64,000 nt of DNA from Cytobacillus solani (GCF_001420595.1 NZ_LJIX01000006.1:4554857-4618856); one strand, 5' to 3'. Shown: positions 34,735 through 44,097, counted from the stretch's first letter. A program made the numbers and translations. The notes: a model not told the origin generated them from the letters alone.

Positions 34735-37305
34735 TTACTGCACTGTAAATACCATTCTTACTGGAACTTTTAATGGTTTGCTGGCAGGTGTTTTTAGCTC
34801 CTGACTTAATGTTAAGATGTATATTTCTCCGCTTCTAAATAATTCACCTGGTATAAGGGTAATTACCTTATTATTATCACTAACCTTAAACGTCAATTGA
34901 ATAGCCTCTCCCTTTGAATTTATAATCGATAGACTATCATTGTTCACTGATTTTGGATCAATAGGAATATTCATTTCAATCATCCATTGGCGATCTTGAG
35001 AAACATTGAAGCTAGGCTGGAAATATTCATAGGGCTGATCATCATAGAGAACAACAACTTTTTTCACTTGTTCTTTCAGCTCTATGATTACTGGGGCATC
35101 CATTTCATTTGCAGTTTTTTCAGCAAGTGCATAACGAATGATTAACATATCTCCATTAGCTATAGAGTTTTCAATAACGATTTTTTTGTTTCTTAATGCG
35201 GGTATGTCTTTTTTATTAAGCAAAAGCTTGTTTCCATTTATCTCAGTCGATACTCTTTCGTTGCCATCGGTTGGTGAGACAATATTTATATATTTATCTT
35301 CTGGAGTTGGGTTTGGATTAGGACCTGGCTTTGGACCGGGATCTGGCTTTGGATCAGGATCTGGAATCAGTTCAGTAATTTCCACATCAATAATGGCTGA
35401 CTGCAAACCAAACGATGCGACCATCTTTGCTTTCCCGGCAGTTATCCCTTTTAGCAATCCCTCAGAATCAACCAATATATTTCCCCCATCGATCGGCTGC
35501 ACAAAAAATTTAACAAATCTTGTAATGTCTCTCCTATCACCACTTTGTTCCACTGCAAACACATGAAGCTGAACAGTTTGATCCTTTAGAAGCTTATATG
35601 ACGTCTGATCGAATTCAATTTTTTCAATTTGCTTAGAGTAATCGATGATACTTCTAAGCAAAAACCCACTGCTTGCAATAAGTTTATCTCCGACAATCGG
35701 ATGAATAAATTCCTCACCTGCTATACTAACACTTACATTTTGAATATCACCTGGATAGTCTTGAATAGATTGCCCTTTGAGAACTATGTTGGCAGAATGA
35801 GGGCCTACTCTAATAATTTGATCAACGGAAACACCCAGAGGCAAATTCAGAACCTTCCAATTTGCTGCATTTAGAGTATCCATAAACAGATTGCCTTCTA
35901 CTGAAACGATGATGCTCTTTCCGTCTTCCTCTCCCTCCCATATCTCTTCATCTTGGGATAGCGTAACTGAACTTGATGTCTGGAAAGCAGTAACTATCAA
36001 GGAGTTAACTGAGAGTAACTCTTGACCTGATATTGTTGCTGTTTCTAAAACCTTCACTTTTAATTGATGGTCCTGACTAAAATCAGTTCCATTAAAGGAT
36101 AACAGCAGCGTTACTGTCCTATTATCCATCTTCCGAATACTTTCCACTATTAAACCAGCTGGGCCGTCAATGAGTTCAAAATCATCACTACTTAGTTCTT
36201 GACTTTTAAAAGAATCTCCACTTAATTGAACAGTAATTTCACTTTGGTCTAATGTATTTTCTACTAATGGAAGATTGGATGAAATGGTTGCTTTTCCTGC
36301 TGGAAATAATTGATTTGTTTTAGAAGCGAGCGTCTTTTCAGTCGCGGCTACTCTTACCATGACACCATCCGTATCCGAATAAAGCTTGATCTTCTCAGCA
36401 CCCGCAGCTAATTCAGCTGTTACTTTAGACCAGCTTTTCCCTTGATCAAGACTATATTCCATCTGTTCAGTTGCATTTTTTAGTACATATTCATCTTCTC
36501 CGCCACCTTCTTCTAAGATGACATTTGGAGGGTTGCTTGGCTCAGGTATATCTATAAGAAGCTTGTGTGATTGAGGATTCGCTTTCTCACGAATAAACAC
36601 TTTTCCTGGTTTAAAAACGATCCCTGTTGTTTCTCCCTCTTTTGCATCAATCCACTCCCCATCTAACCCATTAGATGAATCCAAGCTATACTGGAATTTT
36701 TGTGAAGTATTTAATATTTTCCCTTTCCCCACATCAATTTTAGGGAGATCAATTTCCTGCGTGCCAAATATTTTTAATTCTTTAATCGATGTCCATAAAT
36801 GATTCACATTGTTTCCTTTTGTGATCGTTAGCTTTACATATCGGGCTCTAGTCGCCGGAACTGTCTTGGTATGATTCGCCTTCGTATTGCCATTCATCCG
36901 ATCAATTTCTGACCAGTTCACACCGTCTGTGCTTGCCTCAAGCTTAAAGTCAGCTGGGCTTACAATGAGCCCGTTATTCATAAGATCATCGGTCATTAAA
37001 TTAGTTAGCTCCCAGCCAGTTATAATGGATGAGTATCGCAAATCCACCTTAATCCAGTAGGTTTCTTCTCCGGAAGCATACCAGCGGCTCGTATAATTCA
37101 AATCATTATCTACAGCTCTTTCTGGACTATAAGGAGCTACATAACTACTCGCCTCAACTGGTTTTCCCTTAGCAATATTTTCTGTGCTTGCCATTGCTGC
37201 CGGCAGATGAACAGATAGGAGGATACACGCTAAGAACAGCCCTAGAAGTACTGCTTTTGTTATTAATTTCTCTATTAAATGTGTCCGATTCCCTAGTATT
37301 TTCAT
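34735..37305 (-). CDS. Secreted modular protein with F5/8 type C (discoidin) and Ig-like domains
   Basis: 856 residues. Signal peptide (about 1-39), then a discoidin-type carbohydrate-binding domain at about 40-185 (VEASSYVAPYSPERAVDNDLNYTSRWYA, RARYVKLTITKG, IKELKIFG). The middle (about 190-560) has repeated beta-rich modules, then a bacterial Ig-like (Big_2) domain ending in DVEIT, a PDPDPKPDPGP-type linker near 650, and a C-terminal SbsA/Big_5-like domain (PIDPKSVNNDSLSI...). No LPXTG or SLH anchor is visible. Probably binds cell-surface or environmental glycans. Its ATG immediately follows the stop codon of the upstream gene. Confidence 0.8.
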   Translation of the reverse strand: MKILGNRTHLIEKLITKAVLLGLFLACILLSVHLPAAMASTENIAKGKPVEASSYVAPYSPERAVDNDLNYTSRWYASGEETYWIKVDLRYSSIITGWELTNLMTDDLMNNGLIVSPADFKLEASTDGVNWSEIDRMNGNTKANHTKTVPATRARYVKLTITKGNNVNHLWTSIKELKIFGTQEIDLPKIDVGKGKILNTSQKFQYSLDSSNGLDGEWIDAKEGETTGIVFKPGKVFIREKANPQSHKLLIDIPEPSNPPNVILEEGGGEDEYVLKNATEQMEYSLDQGKSWSKVTAELAAGAEKIKLYSDTDGVMVRVAATEKTLASKTNQLFPAGKATISSNLPLVENTLDQSEITVQLSGDSFKSQELSSDDFELIDGPAGLIVESIRKMDNRTVTLLLSFNGTDFSQDHQLKVKVLETATISGQELLSVNSLIVTAFQTSSSVTLSQDEEIWEGEEDGKSIIVSVEGNLFMDTLNAANWKVLNLPLGVSVDQIIRVGPHSANIVLKGQSIQDYPGDIQNVSVSIAGEEFIHPIVGDKLIASSGFLLRSIIDYSKQIEKIEFDQTSYKLLKDQTVQLHVFAVEQSGDRRDITRFVKFFVQPIDGGNILVDSEGLLKGITAGKAKMVASFGLQSAIIDVEITELIPDPDPKPDPGPKPGPNPNPTPEDKYINIVSPTDGNERVSTEINGNKLLLNKKDIPALRNKKIVIENSIANGDMLIIRYALAEKTANEMDAPVIIELKEQVKKVVVLYDDQPYEYFQPSFNVSQDRQWMIEMNIPIDPKSVNNDSLSIINSKGEAIQLTFKVSDNNKVITLIPGELFRSGEIYILTLSQELKTPASKPLKVPVRMVFTVQ

Positions 37306-38049
37306 TTATTTGTCTCCCGGAAATTCCCCATTTATTGAGATGTAATAAGAAACATCTGCTGAGGGTTCTGCATCTATTAAATTAGGAATATTCATGTATT
37401 GACCTTTTCTTCCGCCAAATCTATCTCCAATAAGTGAATATAATGCGATATGCTCTTCTATCTTCAGCTCTGCACCATCACATCGCAGCCAGCCTTTTGT
37501 ATCTTTCATATCTTCCTTCTTAAAGAGACGAATTTCTCCTATATACACATTCGAGTCATTCTGGTCATCCGTATAAAAGTACTTTATGCCTGGAAGTGGG
37601 CTCGCATTCCGAAGGTCAGGTGTATTTCCATCCCCATTCGCTTCAGTGAACTCATTATTTAATTTTCCAGGATATAGCATCATCCCTGCATAGGATTGAA
37701 TATCAGCCGAACCTGGCAATGATCCCTTCATCGAAATCATATAATTTATATTTGGCAATGGATTCGCTCCCCTTAAATCAGGCAAAAAATAGGAGAAGTC
37801 ATCTCCGCCAAATGTTGTTCCAATGACTGAATATAAATCTGGGTTAAATTGCTGCACCTTCTGCAGACCATTTAACTCTTCCCAGCCATCTTCCATCATT
37901 CGAAAATCTCTATATGGAAATAGCCGAATTTCCCCCACATGCCGTTCGATCGTTGAACTTCCATCTGCTGCAGCGATATGCCTCAGTTCATTTCCGTTTA
38001 AAAATAATAAGATTCCCATAACAACAGCTAATAAAAATTTTCTTTTCAT
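37306..38049 (-). CDS. Secreted protein with tail-collar-like repeats
   Basis: 247 residues with a signal peptide and repeats resembling phage tail collar/microcystin-dependent-protein domains. First unit VGEIRLFPYRDF...GWEELNG...LYSVIGTTFGG...LPDLRGANPLPNINYMI; last unit IGEIRLF...GWLRCDGAEL...LYSLIGDRFGG...IPNLIDAEP; a partial middle unit TPDLRNASPLPGIKYFY. No other phage gene is nearby. It directly abuts the discoidin gene (TAA then ATG), so the two secreted proteins are probably made together. Function unknown. Confidence 0.72.
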   Translation of the reverse strand: MKRKFLLAVVMGILLFLNGNELRHIAAADGSSTIERHVGEIRLFPYRDFRMMEDGWEELNGLQKVQQFNPDLYSVIGTTFGGDDFSYFLPDLRGANPLPNINYMISMKGSLPGSADIQSYAGMMLYPGKLNNEFTEANGDGNTPDLRNASPLPGIKYFYTDDQNDSNVYIGEIRLFKKEDMKDTKGWLRCDGAELKIEEHIALYSLIGDRFGGRKGQYMNIPNLIDAEPSADVSYYISINGEFPGDK

Positions 38050-38212
38050 TCATTCACACCCTCCCATTCAATCTCTTGATAATCACTTTTTTGCCGTATT
38101 TATACAAAATACGACTTTATTACTTTAATTATATTGTTAATTATATTACTTTCAAGTATTATATTTTATTTTTATCAAATTTAATTTAGACACTCTTTAT
38201 TCTATGAAAAAT

Positions 38213-38237
38213 GTTTCAAATCTATCAAAAAAGGTAA
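38213..38237 (+). promoter_or_regulatory. Probable sigma-B promoter
   Basis: GTTTCA (38213-38218), 13-base spacer, AGGTAA (38232-38237), matching the sigma-B pattern GTTTAA-N13/14-GGGTAA with one mismatch in each box. Lies about 50 bases before a YflT-type general stress gene. Confidence 0.6.
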
Positions 38238-38288
38238 GTACATAGAAGACAACTGAATAATAAAAAATAATTTTGGAGGATGATAGTT

Positions 38289-38651
38289 ATGCGTAAAGTA
38301 CTTGTTGCCAATAATGTTCTGGATGTTCAGGAAAAAATATCTCAACTAGCTGCTGAAGGATATTCGAAGGAACAAATATATGTTTTTGCACATGATAAAG
38401 ATTACTCCAAAGAATTAACGGATGATACACTTACTCAAAGCATGGATTTAGAGGAAAAAGGAATGATGGACACCGTTGCAAACATATTTAAGTCACGAGG
38501 AAATGAGCTTCGAAGCCATTTTGAAAATCTCGGTTTAACTTCATCCGAAGCGGAGCAATATGAAGAAGAGCTTGATAGAGGGAAAATCGTTATCGTTGCT
38601 ACGTTGAATAAATTGTCTGAATCTGAATTACCTATTAATACTAGTTTTTAA
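38289..38651 (+). CDS. YflT-type general stress protein
   Basis: 120 residues of the heat-induced stress protein YflT domain: RKVLVANNVLDVQEKISQLAAEGYSKEQIYVFAHDK and LTSSEAEQYEEELDRGKIVIVA. ATG 38289 is favoured over ATG 38280, which is only two bases from GGAGG. A sigma-B-like promoter and a terminator flank it, so it is a single-gene stress unit. Biochemical role unknown. Confidence 0.85.
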   Translation: MRKVLVANNVLDVQEKISQLAAEGYSKEQIYVFAHDKDYSKELTDDTLTQSMDLEEKGMMDTVANIFKSRGNELRSHFENLGLTSSEAEQYEEELDRGKIVIVATLNKLSESELPINTSF

Positions 38652-38668
38652 CCATTTGAAGAAATAAA

Positions 38669-38714
38669 AAATAAGGCTCTGCAGAGATTTTTTTCTCTGG
38701 AGAGCCTTTATTAT
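38669..38714. terminator. Rho-independent terminator
   Basis: AATAAGGCTCT pairs with AGAGCCTTTATT, with an inner GCAGAGA/CTCTG pair and a T-rich loop. Serves the stress gene and possibly the convergent D-aminoacylase gene. Confidence 0.7.
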
Positions 38715-38791
38715 CCAATAGCGCCTCATAACAACATCATGATTTTAATAGCCTAACCACTTGCTATAAACATTCCAGGTCTGTGAGCTCT

Positions 38792-40399
38792 TTATATTGA
38801 AACGTTTGTAGCATATTCAGACTCTCGTCTTATCACTTGACCAGCGGTTACTCCTAAGTATTTTCCCTCTTCAACAGCCAATTGCCCGTTTACAAATACA
38901 TAATGAATGCCTGATGGTTCTTGTAAGGGCTCCTCATATGTGGCATTATCTTTAATCGTTTGCGGATCGAATATAACAATATCTGCTGCAAATCCTTCTT
39001 TCAGCAAACCCCGATTCTTCAGACGAAGCAATTGTGCAGGCGCCCCTGTCATTTTTCGAATAGCCTGTTCAAGCGTAAGGGCTTGTTTCTCTCTTACAAA
39101 ATAGCCTAATACTCTTGGATACGTGCCATATAGACGTGGATGTGGCTTCCCTCCAAAAATCCCATCAGAACCTACAATTTGTAAAGGATGCTGCATTCCT
39201 CCAGTAATTACCTCTTCCTCCCCCCAGTGGATTAGCATGGTGATCCCAGCGTTTTCCTCTAGAAGAAGCTTAAATGCTGCATCAGCTGGTTCAACTTCTA
39301 GTAAATTTGCAATCTCAACCATATTCTTTCCTTCAACCCAGCGATTTTTTTCAGTGGAAACAGAGGTGAGTGTAATATTTTCCCATCCGCAGTTTAGCAC
39401 CCAGTTTTCATAATCAGTGTTATTCCTAAGATCCTCTTTAATACGTGCCTGTATATCAGCATCCTTTAACTTCTCCAGCAGTTCAGCTGTTCCGCCAGAA
39501 TGCATCCAAGGAGGTAAGATAGCATGAAAAACAGTAGAACCTGCAGTATATGGATATTGATCAAAGGTTACTTCGATTCCTTCTTTTCTCGCCTCGTCCA
39601 TTCTGTCTAGCGCTTTCTCGTATTTTGAACGATTGATCTTCCCAGCGACTTTAAAATGAGACACATGTAACCGCACCCCAGATTGTCTAGCCACATCAAT
39701 AACTTCCTCTAATGCCTCTAGTGATCGATTGCTCTCATTTCGAATGTGAACAACAAAACATCCATCATATTTTGCTGCTCCTTTACAGATCTCTATTAAT
39801 TCCTCTTTGCAGGAGAAAACGTTAGGCGGATAGACAAGACCTGATGATAACCCAACAGCCCCTTGTTTCATGCCTTCTTCTACAAGCTCTCTCATTTTTG
39901 CCATTTCTTCTTTCGTGGCATTTCGCCCTTCAAACCCCATCACCAATGTCCGGACAGCTCCATGCGGCACAAGATAGGTGGCATTCCCCGCTATATCTGA
40001 ATCTTCCAAAAACTGAAGGTACTCTTCAATCGTATTCCACGGCCAATCGCCAATATCTCCATTCAATCCTTTTAATTGCTTCTGCCAGAGCGGTTTTGTT
40101 GCTTCCGATACGGGGGCAACCGAGATCCCATCCTGCCCGAACAATTCTGTTGTGACTCCCTGTAAGACTTTTATTTTATGAATCTCTGGTTTAATGCAAA
40201 GCAGATCAGAATGCACATGCGTATCAATAAAACCAGGACTTACAGCTAGTTTTTCTGCATGAATTACTTGCTTTGCCTCTTGTAGGCTTAAATCGCCTAT
40301 TTTACTTATCACACCGTCTTTAATACCAATATCCGATTTCGTCCAAGGATTTTCCGTTCCATCATAGATTTGTCCACCTTTAATAATCGTATCAAACAT
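38792..40399 (-). CDS. N-acyl-D-amino-acid deacylase (D-aminoacylase family)
   Basis: Amidohydrolase of 535 residues. Zinc motif HVHSD (H61, H63), FVVHIRNES, LHVSHFKVAGK and GSDGIFGG are family features. The metal-bridging cysteine of the Alcaligenes enzyme (GNCG) corresponds to D90 here (FGQDG). Probably releases free D-amino acids or deacylates N-acyl-D-residues in the cytoplasm. It follows an SSS symporter gene by 46 bases, suggesting uptake of its substrate or product. Confidence 0.85.
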   Translation of the reverse strand: MFDTIIKGGQIYDGTENPWTKSDIGIKDGVISKIGDLSLQEAKQVIHAEKLAVSPGFIDTHVHSDLLCIKPEIHKIKVLQGVTTELFGQDGISVAPVSEATKPLWQKQLKGLNGDIGDWPWNTIEEYLQFLEDSDIAGNATYLVPHGAVRTLVMGFEGRNATKEEMAKMRELVEEGMKQGAVGLSSGLVYPPNVFSCKEELIEICKGAAKYDGCFVVHIRNESNRSLEALEEVIDVARQSGVRLHVSHFKVAGKINRSKYEKALDRMDEARKEGIEVTFDQYPYTAGSTVFHAILPPWMHSGGTAELLEKLKDADIQARIKEDLRNNTDYENWVLNCGWENITLTSVSTEKNRWVEGKNMVEIANLLEVEPADAAFKLLLEENAGITMLIHWGEEEVITGGMQHPLQIVGSDGIFGGKPHPRLYGTYPRVLGYFVREKQALTLEQAIRKMTGAPAQLLRLKNRGLLKEGFAADIVIFDPQTIKDNATYEEPLQEPSGIHYVFVNGQLAVEEGKYLGVTAGQVIRRESEYATNVSI

Positions 40400-40445
40400 A
40401 TAGCATCCTCCTAATAGGTTGATTCTTCTCTTAAGAAAATAAGAA

Positions 40446-41939
40446 CTAGCTTATAGACCTATTCCCACTATTTGCTGCAGCCCTTTGCGAACCCCAGAAT
40501 TTAATAATGACTTCTTGTGATGGTCTTTTTGATAAGTAACTGACAGCAATCATTAAAAAGATTGAAACAGCTGTCGAAGTAACAATCGTTTGCATCCCAA
40601 ATGGGTTTGGAAATAATTCTCCGAGCAAGATATAGCTTATTAAGCCTGCATACATCGAAATAATCGCACCCCATGTGGTCGCTCTCTTCCAATAAAGACC
40701 GAATACAATTGGAGCAAAGAAAGTTGCTTCAAGCCCGCCTATTGCATACACCACAATAAATTGCAAATAGTCTGGAGGCGTTAAGGCGAATAATACAACG
40801 CCAACACCAATAATAAGAGTCGTAAAATATGATAGTTTAGCAATCTTTCTTTCACTGGCTTTCGGGTTAATATAATTCAAATAAATATCCTTTACAACGG
40901 AGGCGCTAGTTACAAGCAGCATGGAGTTGACCGTCGACATAATGGCAGCGAGCGGAGCTGATAATACGATTCCCGCCACCCATCCAGGCATGATATCCAG
41001 GATAAGTGTTGGCAACGCCATATCAGGTACGGATAAATTCGGATATAATACTTTTACAAATGGGCCAAGAGTGGCAAAGAAAATGGTAAAAAGCGCCATG
41101 ATAAGCCCGCTGTAAATAATTGATTTATGCATGGATTCCGTATTTTTAAAAGTCATTCCTCTGACAGATGCATGCGGCAGCCCAATGGCAGCAATCCCAA
41201 AGAGCATAAAATAAGAAAACAGCATTAACGGTGTTGCCCCTGATGGTCCAGGCAATTCTACCATTTCTGGATGTTCTGTTACGAGTTGTCCAATTAATCC
41301 GCTAAAACCCTCTGTCTTAATAAAAAAGAAGATCCAAAGCAAGACTCCGCCTAATATCATAATGATCCCCTGAATAGCGTCCGTTATTGCGACAGCCCTA
41401 AACCCGCCATATACTGTATAAAGAACAACAGCCAGACCAAAAATCATTAACCCCGTTTTATAAGGCAATCCTGTAATGGATTCTAAAATCCGCGCTCCCC
41501 CTACAAATTGGGCAACCATATACGCACTGATAAAAATAATAATCCCAATCGAACTCCCCAGCACGACCGCTTTACTTTGGTACCTTTCTTTAAAAAAGTC
41601 TGTTAATGTAACTGCATTAATCTTTCTTGCCACAATGGCAAATTTTTTCCCGAGTATTCCTAAAATATATACACCCATCCCTACTTGCGTCAGGAGAATA
41701 AGAATCCAGCTAAAACCGGAATTATAAGCAACACCTGGCGATCCTATAAATGTACCCGCACTTGCAGCCGATGCTAGGAGAGTAAATGTTAATACTAACG
41801 GTCCGAGAGATCTGCCGCCAATGAAGTAATCCTCCTGAAAGTTTGCATTCTTGACCTTTAAACGCTTATGCAGTACAATCCCGATTGCAAAGGTAACAAT
41901 TAAAGCAAGACATATCGGTATAAGAACATCCCATTTCAT
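40446..41939 (-). CDS. Sodium:solute symporter (SSS family)
   Basis: 497 residues with about thirteen membrane segments and SSS features: FIGGRSLGPLVLTFTLLASAASAGTFIG and GGFRAVAITDAIQGIIM. The closest small-subunit partner, YhdT, is encoded 11 bases upstream, the arrangement seen for PanF-type pantothenate symporters. The D-aminoacylase downstream suggests an N-acyl amino acid instead; substrate is open. Confidence 0.88.
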   Translation of the reverse strand: MKWDVLIPICLALIVTFAIGIVLHKRLKVKNANFQEDYFIGGRSLGPLVLTFTLLASAASAGTFIGSPGVAYNSGFSWILILLTQVGMGVYILGILGKKFAIVARKINAVTLTDFFKERYQSKAVVLGSSIGIIIFISAYMVAQFVGGARILESITGLPYKTGLMIFGLAVVLYTVYGGFRAVAITDAIQGIIMILGGVLLWIFFFIKTEGFSGLIGQLVTEHPEMVELPGPSGATPLMLFSYFMLFGIAAIGLPHASVRGMTFKNTESMHKSIIYSGLIMALFTIFFATLGPFVKVLYPNLSVPDMALPTLILDIMPGWVAGIVLSAPLAAIMSTVNSMLLVTSASVVKDIYLNYINPKASERKIAKLSYFTTLIIGVGVVLFALTPPDYLQFIVVYAIGGLEATFFAPIVFGLYWKRATTWGAIISMYAGLISYILLGELFPNPFGMQTIVTSTAVSIFLMIAVSYLSKRPSQEVIIKFWGSQRAAANSGNRSIS

Positions 41940-41950
41940 TAAACCGTCAC

Positions 41951-42235
41951 CTACCTTTCATCCTCTGCTTCAATAGACATATCCTTGTAAAAAAACTTCA
42001 CCATAAAATAAGGAAGAATACAGAAAATCACATTCCCTACAAGTCCACCCCAAAAAAACCAAGCGGGAAAGCCAAGAATATAACTCATGGAAGCTGCTGG
42101 TTTGTTAAGGCCAATCCATAGGGATACCCCACCTACAAGAAGAATGTTAATCACAAATAACCACATCGTCACCCGCATTTCCTTATCACATTGAGCAAAC
42201 CTGCTATCCTCGATGAATTCCTCTTGATCCTTCAA
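41951..42235 (-). CDS. yhdT: YhdT-family small membrane protein
   Basis: 94 residues with two membrane segments (VTMWLFVINILLVGGVSLWIGL and FPAWFFWGGLVGNVIFCILPYFMV), the DUF997 pattern of proteins paired with SSS symporters. The start is TTG, with AAAGGAGG upstream. First gene of the symporter/D-aminoacylase operon. Confidence 0.82.
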   Translation of the reverse strand: MKDQEEFIEDSRFAQCDKEMRVTMWLFVINILLVGGVSLWIGLNKPAASMSYILGFPAWFFWGGLVGNVIFCILPYFMVKFFYKDMSIEAEDER

Positions 42236-42454
42236 TAAACTCTGCCTCCTTTGATTGATGTTTTAACTTCTTCATTGGTATTTTTTGAAGCCAACACTTC
42301 TTTTAAAAGTATAGGTCTTGCCTTCAATGTAAGTCAATAGAATATTATGAATTTTTATACTATTTTAAAAAATAGGCAAAATGATGGATTTATCTAAAAT
42401 TTATATTAAAGTCCTAGCTTTCATTACTTAACATCTATTTTTCAGAAAAAACAT

Positions 42455-42483
42455 TTTACAATTTTTCCTAAAAGTGATATCAT
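42455..42483 (+). promoter_or_regulatory. Predicted sigma-A promoter of the SPFH gene
   Basis: TTTACA (42455-42460), a 17-base spacer and TATCAT (42478-42483), 37 bases before the start codon at 42520. Confidence 0.55.
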
Positions 42484-42519
42484 AATAATATAAGTTAGAT
42501 ATTGAGAGGAGTGATTAAA

Positions 42520-43365
42520 ATGAAAGAAAAAAACGTCTTTCAGGTTAATGGTTTTATTGGGATTTTATCAGTCATCGTGCTGCTTGGACTTGGTGTATGG
42601 CTTTTAATTAGCCAAGAGCTATTTGTCGTTGCCATTCCATTACTTGTTGTAGCTGTCCTTTTGGCAAGCGGAATTACAATTGTTCAGCCAAATCAGGCAG
42701 CTGTCGTTACTTTTTTCGGTAAGTATTTAGGTTCGATTCGCAACAATGGACTATACTTGACTGTGCCGCTTTCACTGCGTCGCAATGTGTCATTAAGGGT
42801 TCGAAACTTTAATAGCAAGCGCTTAAAGGTAAACGATGTGGAAGGAAATCCGATTGAGATTGCTGCGGTCATTGTTTTCAAAGTTGTCGATTCGGCTAAA
42901 GCTGTGTTTGATGTAGACAATTATGAGGAATTTGTTGAGATTCAAAGTGAAACAGCCATTCGCCATGTGGCAACGAAATATCCTTATGATACGTTTGAAG
43001 ATGCTGATCTTACATTAAGAGGGAATGCAGAAGAGGTTTCCAATGAATTGACAGCTGATTTACAAGACAGACTGAATGTTGCTGGGGTTGAAGTGATTGA
43101 AGCAAGATTAACACACCTTGCTTACTCAACAGAGATTGCCCAAGCGATGCTGCAGCGCCAACAGGCATCAGCCATTATTTCAGCTCGACAAAAAATCGTT
43201 GAAGGTGCTGTTGGAATGGCACAAATGGCGATTAGACAGTTAGAAGCGGATAAAACAATTGAGTTAGATGATGAGCGCAAAGTCCAAATGGTTAATAATT
43301 TATTGGTAGCCATTGTAGCAGAAAAACCAGCCCAGCCTGTTATTAATACGGGGACACTATATTAA
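42520..43365 (+). CDS. SPFH/band 7 domain membrane protein
   Basis: 281 residues: two N-terminal hydrophobic segments, then an SPFH domain (VQPNQAAVVTFFGKYLGSIRNNGLYLTVPLS, LKVNDVEGNPIEIAAVIVFKVVDSAKAVF, EVIEARLTHLAYSTEIAQAMLQRQQA). ATG 42520 is used; the upstream in-frame TTG falls inside the ribosome-binding region. Probably a membrane-microdomain scaffold, inward-facing. A small ribbon-helix-helix gene follows 12 bases later. Confidence 0.88.
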   Translation: MKEKNVFQVNGFIGILSVIVLLGLGVWLLISQELFVVAIPLLVVAVLLASGITIVQPNQAAVVTFFGKYLGSIRNNGLYLTVPLSLRRNVSLRVRNFNSKRLKVNDVEGNPIEIAAVIVFKVVDSAKAVFDVDNYEEFVEIQSETAIRHVATKYPYDTFEDADLTLRGNAEEVSNELTADLQDRLNVAGVEVIEARLTHLAYSTEIAQAMLQRQQASAIISARQKIVEGAVGMAQMAIRQLEADKTIELDDERKVQMVNNLLVAIVAEKPAQPVINTGTLY

Positions 43366-43377
43366 TGAGTGGGCTCT

Positions 43378-43539
43378 ATGTCTAAGAAAAAAAGTTTTCC
43401 ATTACGTTTAGACCCTGAACTGTATGAGATTTTGCAAAAGTGGGCTGCTGATGATTTTAGAAGCGTAAATAGCCATATAGAATTTCTTCTTCGTGATGCC
43501 GCTAAGAAGGCTGGAAGGCTGAAGAAGTCGCAGGAGTAA
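43378..43539 (+). CDS. Small Arc-like ribbon-helix-helix protein
   Basis: 53 residues, MSKKKSFPLRLDPELYEILQ... then RSVNSHIEFLLRDAAKK: a basic beta-strand start (PLRLDPE) followed by two helices, as in Arc-type DNA-binding or toxin-antitoxin antidote proteins. It lies 12 bases downstream of the SPFH gene and before a terminator, so the two are probably co-transcribed. Its target is unknown; no toxin gene is adjacent. Confidence 0.75.
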   Translation: MSKKKSFPLRLDPELYEILQKWAADDFRSVNSHIEFLLRDAAKKAGRLKKSQE

Positions 43540-43557
43540 AAGTCTTAAGCCATATAT

Positions 43558-43595
43558 AAAGGAGAGCAATCTTGACTGGATCGGCTCTCCTTTTG
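43558..43595 (+). terminator. Rho-independent terminator
   Basis: AAAGGAGAGC pairs with GCTCTCCTTTT over a 16-base loop, directly after the RHH gene. Confidence 0.8.
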
Positions 43596-43713
43596 TTTAC
43601 CTTTTTTATGAATTATCCATGTGTTTGTTTGCAGAATGCGATAAAGATGGAGTTCATTTCTATAGAAGAAAAAATAATTTCGTGGAAAACAATGAGGAAA
43701 AATATTGTTCTTA

Positions 43714-44097
43714 CTAACTTAATTGTCGTTTTATGTTAGCCAGATCCCTTTCATTCCGTGCCGTTTTCTCCCATATAAAATCTTGGTCATTTTCCAGCAC
43801 TTTGAAACGGGCCAATATTTCTTGATGACGCTCTTCACTTTTCGTTTCCATCTTTTCTATTTTAAAATGGAGTCCTTGTTGGTCTTGTTTCATTTCTTGC
43901 ATGTCTTGCTTCATCTCTTGCTGGTCCCGTTTCATTTCTTGCATGTCTTGCTTCATCTCTTGATAATCCTGTTTTATTCCTTGTATGTCCTGTTTCATCT
44001 CTTGCTGATCCTGCTTCATCTCCAGCTGATCTGAATGCATGGTTCCTACCATTGTAATTAATTGAGATAACATACTTTCAATTTTTTCTTCGTTCAT
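43714..44097 (-). CDS. Coiled-coil heptad-repeat protein
   Basis: 127 residues. Residues about 26-74 consist of seven near-perfect heptads of the form EMKQDxQ, encoded by a 21-base direct repeat, followed by a second helical part (KIEKMETKSEERHQEILARFKVLENDQDFIWEKTARNERD). No signal peptide or membrane segment. Forms a long parallel coiled coil. Function unknown; the repeat is prone to copy-number change. Confidence 0.75.
   Translation of the reverse strand: MNEEKIESMLSQLITMVGTMHSDQLEMKQDQQEMKQDIQGIKQDYQEMKQDMQEMKRDQQEMKQDMQEMKQDQQGLHFKIEKMETKSEERHQEILARFKVLENDQDFIWEKTARNERDLANIKRQLS

Noticed and set aside
37306-38049. Prophage tail module
   Set aside because: The protein has a signal peptide, and no capsid, terminase, integrase or other tail gene is nearby.
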